Assembly (NCBI RefSeq): GCF_034702125.1
Contig: NC_085865.1
Span: forward strand, 46,459,856 to 46,523,855
Origin: Engraulis encrasicolus
Lineage: Eukaryota; Chordata; Actinopteri; Clupeiformes; Engraulidae
Direction: 5' to 3'
DNA: 64,000 bases
Position numbers and translations under genes: made by a program. The notes below the pieces were generated by a model. That model was given only the letters and a program-made list of their open reading frames with translations. It had not been told where the DNA came from and searched no databases. This document shows, one piece after another, positions 41,721 through 64,000 of this stretch. The first letter of the stretch is position 1. Each line of letters starts with the position of its first letter.

Positions 41721-43912
41721 TGAGAAATGTCTGAAAGGCTGACTTACAGAATGGAAATTCATATTTTAAATCAGGGAAGGTCATGGGAAATGTCAGGGAA
41801 TTTTCCATCTGACTATAAATGGGAGCCCAGAATTACAATGTAAGAATGCAAGAGACTGTACAATTGTGTTTTATGCTCTTTATTTATTGTTTCCACTCAA
41901 TAAACTAACATCTAAGCCACAGCTGATCAGCCCAGCCTCTTCGAGGGGTCCAAGAAATACAGCAAGAGAGAGGAGCTTTACTCTTCACTCTTCACCTTTC
42001 TGTAAACAGACAAACATACACATATTAAGCATTTTCAGACGAACTACAGTATGCCTCTGCCTGGTGTGGCTACTGGCTAGTGTAATTAACATGGCTGGAT
42101 TGGCCATATGGCATACAGGGCATTTGCCCAGTGGACTGTTGATGATTTTGGCCTGTTTTTCCCCTCAATGCAGTGGTATCAGTCCTCATGCCCCTACAGA
42201 TGACTTCTCTCAGAGTCAGATTTCAATATAATTTTGGCTGTTCCAGTCAAAAAAGCACACAGATTACTAAATCTGTTGCCACGGTCTCCATTGTCTCTCT
42301 CGAACCCTGGCGGACTGAAACTGAAAATGTCCGGCCTGCTTTTTGTACTGTTTTTGTTTCACTTATTTATTTATGTCACTTTTATTATTTGTATGCTGTA
42401 TTTGAATGTAAGAACAGTGTTATTCTTCACTGGGGTTTCATACAGTGTGTTCTGTGGTTACATTATTATTTATGCAAGATGGGCATTTGATATGAACATT
42501 ATGTAACTCCCCATTCGTTTAGCATGTGATTAATTAAGGGCTATCATGTGCAGTTCTATTCAATTATTTTTTAATTCATGAGTGTTCGATTTCAGTTACA
42601 CAATGGACGTTGAGAACTTTATCACAAGTCGTCTGGCACCGCAAGTAGCGATTGCCTCAGCAGTGTTTTACGCAGCTGCTTTGGATGTTTCAGCATCTTG
42701 TTGGACATACAGTATATTGTTTGTGTTGAAATATCTTGTGGGACATATCTCATCTGTACGGCACTATTCCTTTTTTCTGTGTGGACTGGTCAAGACGAGT
42801 GTCTGGGATCACTTCACGTTTTGCTAAGAGATTATAGATGAAGCCTTTAACTCTAGATTTCTGACCTTGTGGGTTTCCCTCCGGGGGTCTTTGGAAATTT
42901 GAAAAGGGCCGTAAGAACTATATTTTGTGTTTAGACTATATCTATATGTTAGACATTATTTCTGTATTGTAAAGGAATTTTTAAAAATGTGTTTTCAAAA
43001 CGCGTTTTGTCCTATCTCTCAAGAATCCACGGTTTTCATGTGCTGATGCCACATAAGTATGGCGTCAATGCGCTATGGGACAGCAAATCACTGCACATTA
43101 TGCACAGTCAATGTGGAAAATCATCCTCTCCAAAAGCTCTGATGTTTTCCTGCCATCATTACAATGGAACTTGTTGCATGACAAGTCTAGAGTTATAATT
43201 ACACTTCAAATGGACCCTTCCAACATACAATTCACCATACAATAAAAACAACTTTATATTCATTAATGCTATATAAAAGCATACATATCCGCCATTGCTC
43301 TATTCAGCTTGCGCACCCCCTTGTGGCAGGCCGCGCACCCCCAGGGGTGCACGCACCTTAGTTTGGAAAACCCTGCTGTATATCATAAAGAGGTGTACAG
43401 ACATTTGTCAATTACTAGTTGTAATCAAGGGTTAGTCAAACATGGATAACAGGAATTTGGATTTTATCCTATCCTTGTTTTTATTATTGGATTAAGTGAT
43501 GTGAAATTTCGATTATCATTTGGGCAATGATCATTCCAGTGATTAATTTAAAGGTGCACTGTTTAAGATTTTTGGCCACCAAAAAAGACCTTTGTTATCA
43601 AGTATTAAAAACCTGAAACCTCAAACAACTATAGCATTTTTTAGTGTTCTAGAGATTCTAGCTCTGATTTTGACATTCTTAATTGTTTTTTCTACAATCT
43701 TAGGCCGGATTGAGCCATTTGTCGACCCCGTGGGCCTTATGTTTGACACCCCTGATTTAAACATAAAACTCTTGTTTAATATGAAGAGGTTTTTTATCTA
43801 TAGAAGAAATTACTTTTAATGTAGATGATAGTGTAGTGACTGACCTTGCCACAAGCGTCACAGCTCTTGGGCATTGAGTTATAAGCTTACTTGAAAACTG
43901 GTTGCTTCTTAC

Positions 43913-61909
<17,997 letters not shown>

Positions 61910-62489
61910 GGTTAATCACCTTATCCTAATTTAGCCATCGGGGGAAAAAAAGAATTGTATCAGACTGTAGAAATAAATAATCAAAGTTATCATACTTCAC
62001 ATTTTCATGCTTTTATAACACGTCATATAGCCTCCTTTTTACTAATGAAGACCAGATTGTCTTTGTTTTTATGTGCGTACAGATGAACACCCACAACATC
62101 CACAGCTCTGTTTTAATCCTGCCTAGAGAGCCCGGTTTACAGTGTGGTTTGAGTGATATAATAACTTGGTGGATTTACTGGTTTTGTGCTCATCAATTTG
62201 TTCATTGTAAAAAAAACTGCATTATGCACAGGACAATAATGCATTTGCATGACAACTTGGAACTCATTGCTACATGCCAGTACAAACTCTTGTGGTACCG
62301 GAAAAATAAACCAACACATGAGTGTTTTTGAATATGTCCAGACAAGAAACTGACTGTTGTTGTTTTTTTAGTTTTACTCAGACATCTACCATACCACATA
62401 TTTTCACAAATGACTATGAGAGACTGTGAAAATATACCACATATTTTCACAAATGACTATGAGAGACTGCTGAAAGCTTAGCCATGCTA
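61910..62489. promoter_or_regulatory. Immediate 5' flank of gene B
   Basis: An acceptor-like ATTAG lies about 18 nt upstream of the ATG on the minus strand, and GTGATTAACCATGG matches gene A, so the 5' leader is expected to be spliced. A short direct repeat, CCACATATTTTCACAAATGA, occurs at 62394 and again about 46 bp later. No TATA box or first exon could be placed with confidence. Confidence 0.35.
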
Positions 62490-62639
62490 GCAGGGTCATT
62501 CCACGCCAAATCAACAAGTGCCCGCGCACTTAGGTCTCAAAAAATTCTGAAAATATTACCAAGTGTACCCATGGTACTTAAGAGAAACACTGTAAATTTA
62601 TTTGAATGTAAGATGTATACTCTCCGTGTTACAGCCAAT

Positions 62640-64000
62640 TTTACTGGGGGAGGGGGGTGCCCATTTTGTTCACACTCTTTTTTTTGTCAAAGTTCACAAG
62701 CCCCTAGCTCAATAACTAAACCATGTAGGAAGCTCAAATTTGGCATGCTGGTACATAGATAGGAGTAGTTTGTTGCTAAACTGTCAGTTTTGGTCTGTAT
62801 GATCCTGCATTGCCATAGCATTTCCTCAAAGATGATACAAATTGTACAGGAGTTTTTGGCTGTGCTCTGTTTAGGCCTTCAGAAGACATACTTGTGCCCA
62901 ACATAGCCTCTTGATTTTTTTCCCTTGTGGAGACAAGTAGGAACACTCTCATAAAAAGCTATAAATAGAAAGGAAACCCCTTCAGTGTTTGAAAAGAAGA
63001 CCTCACAAGTCTGACAAATCATTTTGGGTGTCATTTTCAGAGCTCCAGAACACCTTGTGGGATTGTCCACAGATTTTAATTTTATTTTTTTCTTCATTCT
63101 CCATGAATTCTTCTTTTTAAAAATGCCAATGAGACTTGTCTTATGTGATGTTTTCTTTTTTAATTTCCAACCTGAACATGGGCACCATGGACATTGAGAG
63201 CAATATGTTTTCTATGTGATTCTTCCGCTGCCATCTGCTGGTCAAAAAAAGTAACAACATGACTCTTTGTGCCTGACCTACTGTCTCTTTTGGTGTGCGA
63301 ACCTGCTCCCACATTAAACGCTCCTGAAATCATTGAAATTGAAAGGGATACCTGCACCCCTGCACAAGGACTCTCGGGCGATCATGTCTGGGCGAAATTT
63401 GCATTTGATTATTTAGTCTTTACATTAAATGTTATAGAAATCATGTTGCTCTCTTTTTGCATTTTGCCCATGTTAAGGGTGGAAATTAAAAACGAAAACA
63501 TCACATAAGACAAGTCTCATTGGCATTTTTAAAAAGAAGACTTCATGGAGAATGAAGAAAAAAATAAAATAAAAATCTGTGGACAATCCCACAAGGTGTT
63601 CTGGTGCTCTGAAAATGATACCCAAAATGATTTGTGAGACTTGTGAGGTCTTCTGGTCAAACACTGATGGGGTTTCCTTTCTATTTATAGATTTTTATGG
63701 GAGTGTTTCTACTTGTATCTACAAGAGGGAAAAATCATGAGGCTATGTTGGGCACAACTATGTCTTCTGAAGGCCTAAACAGAACACAGCCAAAAACTCC
63801 AGTACAATTTGTATCGTCTTTGAGGGAATGCTATGACGATGCAGGATCATACAGATCAAAACTGACAGTTTAGCAACAAACTATTCCTATCTATGTACCA
63901 GCATGCCAAATTTGAGCTTCCTACATGGTTTAGTTATTGAGCTAGGGGCTTGTGAACTTTGACAAAAAAAAGAGTGTGAACAAAATGGGCACCCCCCTCC
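62640..64000. mobile_element. Very long palindrome (foldback element), cut by the window edge
   Basis: The left arm, about 62640-63172, is inversely repeated at 63478-64000 with scattered mismatches. Paired examples: AGTTCACAAGCCCCTAGCTC (62690) and its complement near 63940; CACATAAGACAAGTCTCATT (63502) and its complement near 63130. The central spacer is about 305 bp. The left terminus may be at about 62490 (CAGGGTCATTCCACGCCAAA); the right end is beyond the window. No coding frame is supported. Confidence 0.92.

Larger units (their letters stand above)
38861..43912. other. Intergenic 3' flank of gene B, mostly unidentified
   Basis: No confirmed gene. It should contain the final myosin codons and 3' UTR of gene B, but neither could be placed. 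It includes a dispersed repeat at about 40570-40750 (copies at 8.5 and 10.8 kb), a foldback element at 41420-41720 and an isolated exon-like signal-peptide frame at 40145-40236. Segments near 43300-43770 look like transposon remnants (CCCCAGGGGTGCACGC, ATTTTTGGCCACCAAAAAA). Confidence 0.5.

Noticed and set aside
42582..42827. 81-codon frame with hydrophobic stretches
   Set aside because: No flanking splice sites or family likeness; short frames of this length are expected by chance in AT-rich DNA.
43757..43800. Last myosin exon after the TTTCTTCTATAG acceptor near 43792
   Set aside because: Reading on from exon 36 gives a run of about 60 or more non-myosin residues, unlike the few-codon tail of this family.

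Overview
This window is teleost fish nuclear DNA. It has long genes with many short exons, GT/AG introns filled with DNA-transposon debris, an intact Tc1 element, and two linked sarcomeric myosin heavy chain genes. The myosin sequences resemble the slow/cardiac class (smyhc, MYH6/7-like) rather than the fast class: they start [18 protein letters not shown] and carry the FISQGET and [12 protein letters not shown] motifs. All exon positions were read by eye from splice sites and reading frame and have not been checked against a transcript.

Both myosin genes lie on the minus strand, head to tail. Gene A starts at 18139 and runs off the left edge; 30 coding exons (1549 codons) are present. Gene B starts at 61909; 36 coding exons down to 43913 sum to 1940 codons, and only the last few codons are not located. 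Exon sizes match pair by pair except exon 5 and exon 15 (loop 1 and loop 2). Gene A reads open throughout. Gene B has an in-frame TAG at codon 430 in the motor domain. A third, decayed copy (exons 15-17 only, with introns) sits between them at about 35960-36765, so the locus probably once held at least three tandem copies.

The 25 kb between the genes is mostly mobile DNA: a TTAA-flanked foldback element carrying a complete Tc1/mariner transposon (18697-20314), a second copy carrying a nested hAT MITE, a 750-bp inverted duplication whose arms lie 13 kb apart, and a complete 5-kb DNA transposon (30023-34984). That transposon has two convergent, spliced, open genes: a THAP-domain DDE transposase of 507 codons and a six-exon SWIM plus YqaJ-nuclease protein of 492 codons. 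The layout fits the ISL2EU/IS4EU type.

Because the two genes are paralogous, each intron of one serves as an empty-site control for the other. This exposes insertions: a tandem repeat array in intron 26 of A, nested foldbacks in intron 14 of A, a cluster of tRNA-like sequences in intron 8 of A, hAT-type MITEs, and, most striking, a 5862-bp GC-rich insertion in intron 24 of B (48343-54204). That insertion has 157-bp identical inverted repeats and a 15-bp flanking duplication, and encodes nothing I recognise. A very long palindrome runs off the right edge from about 62640.
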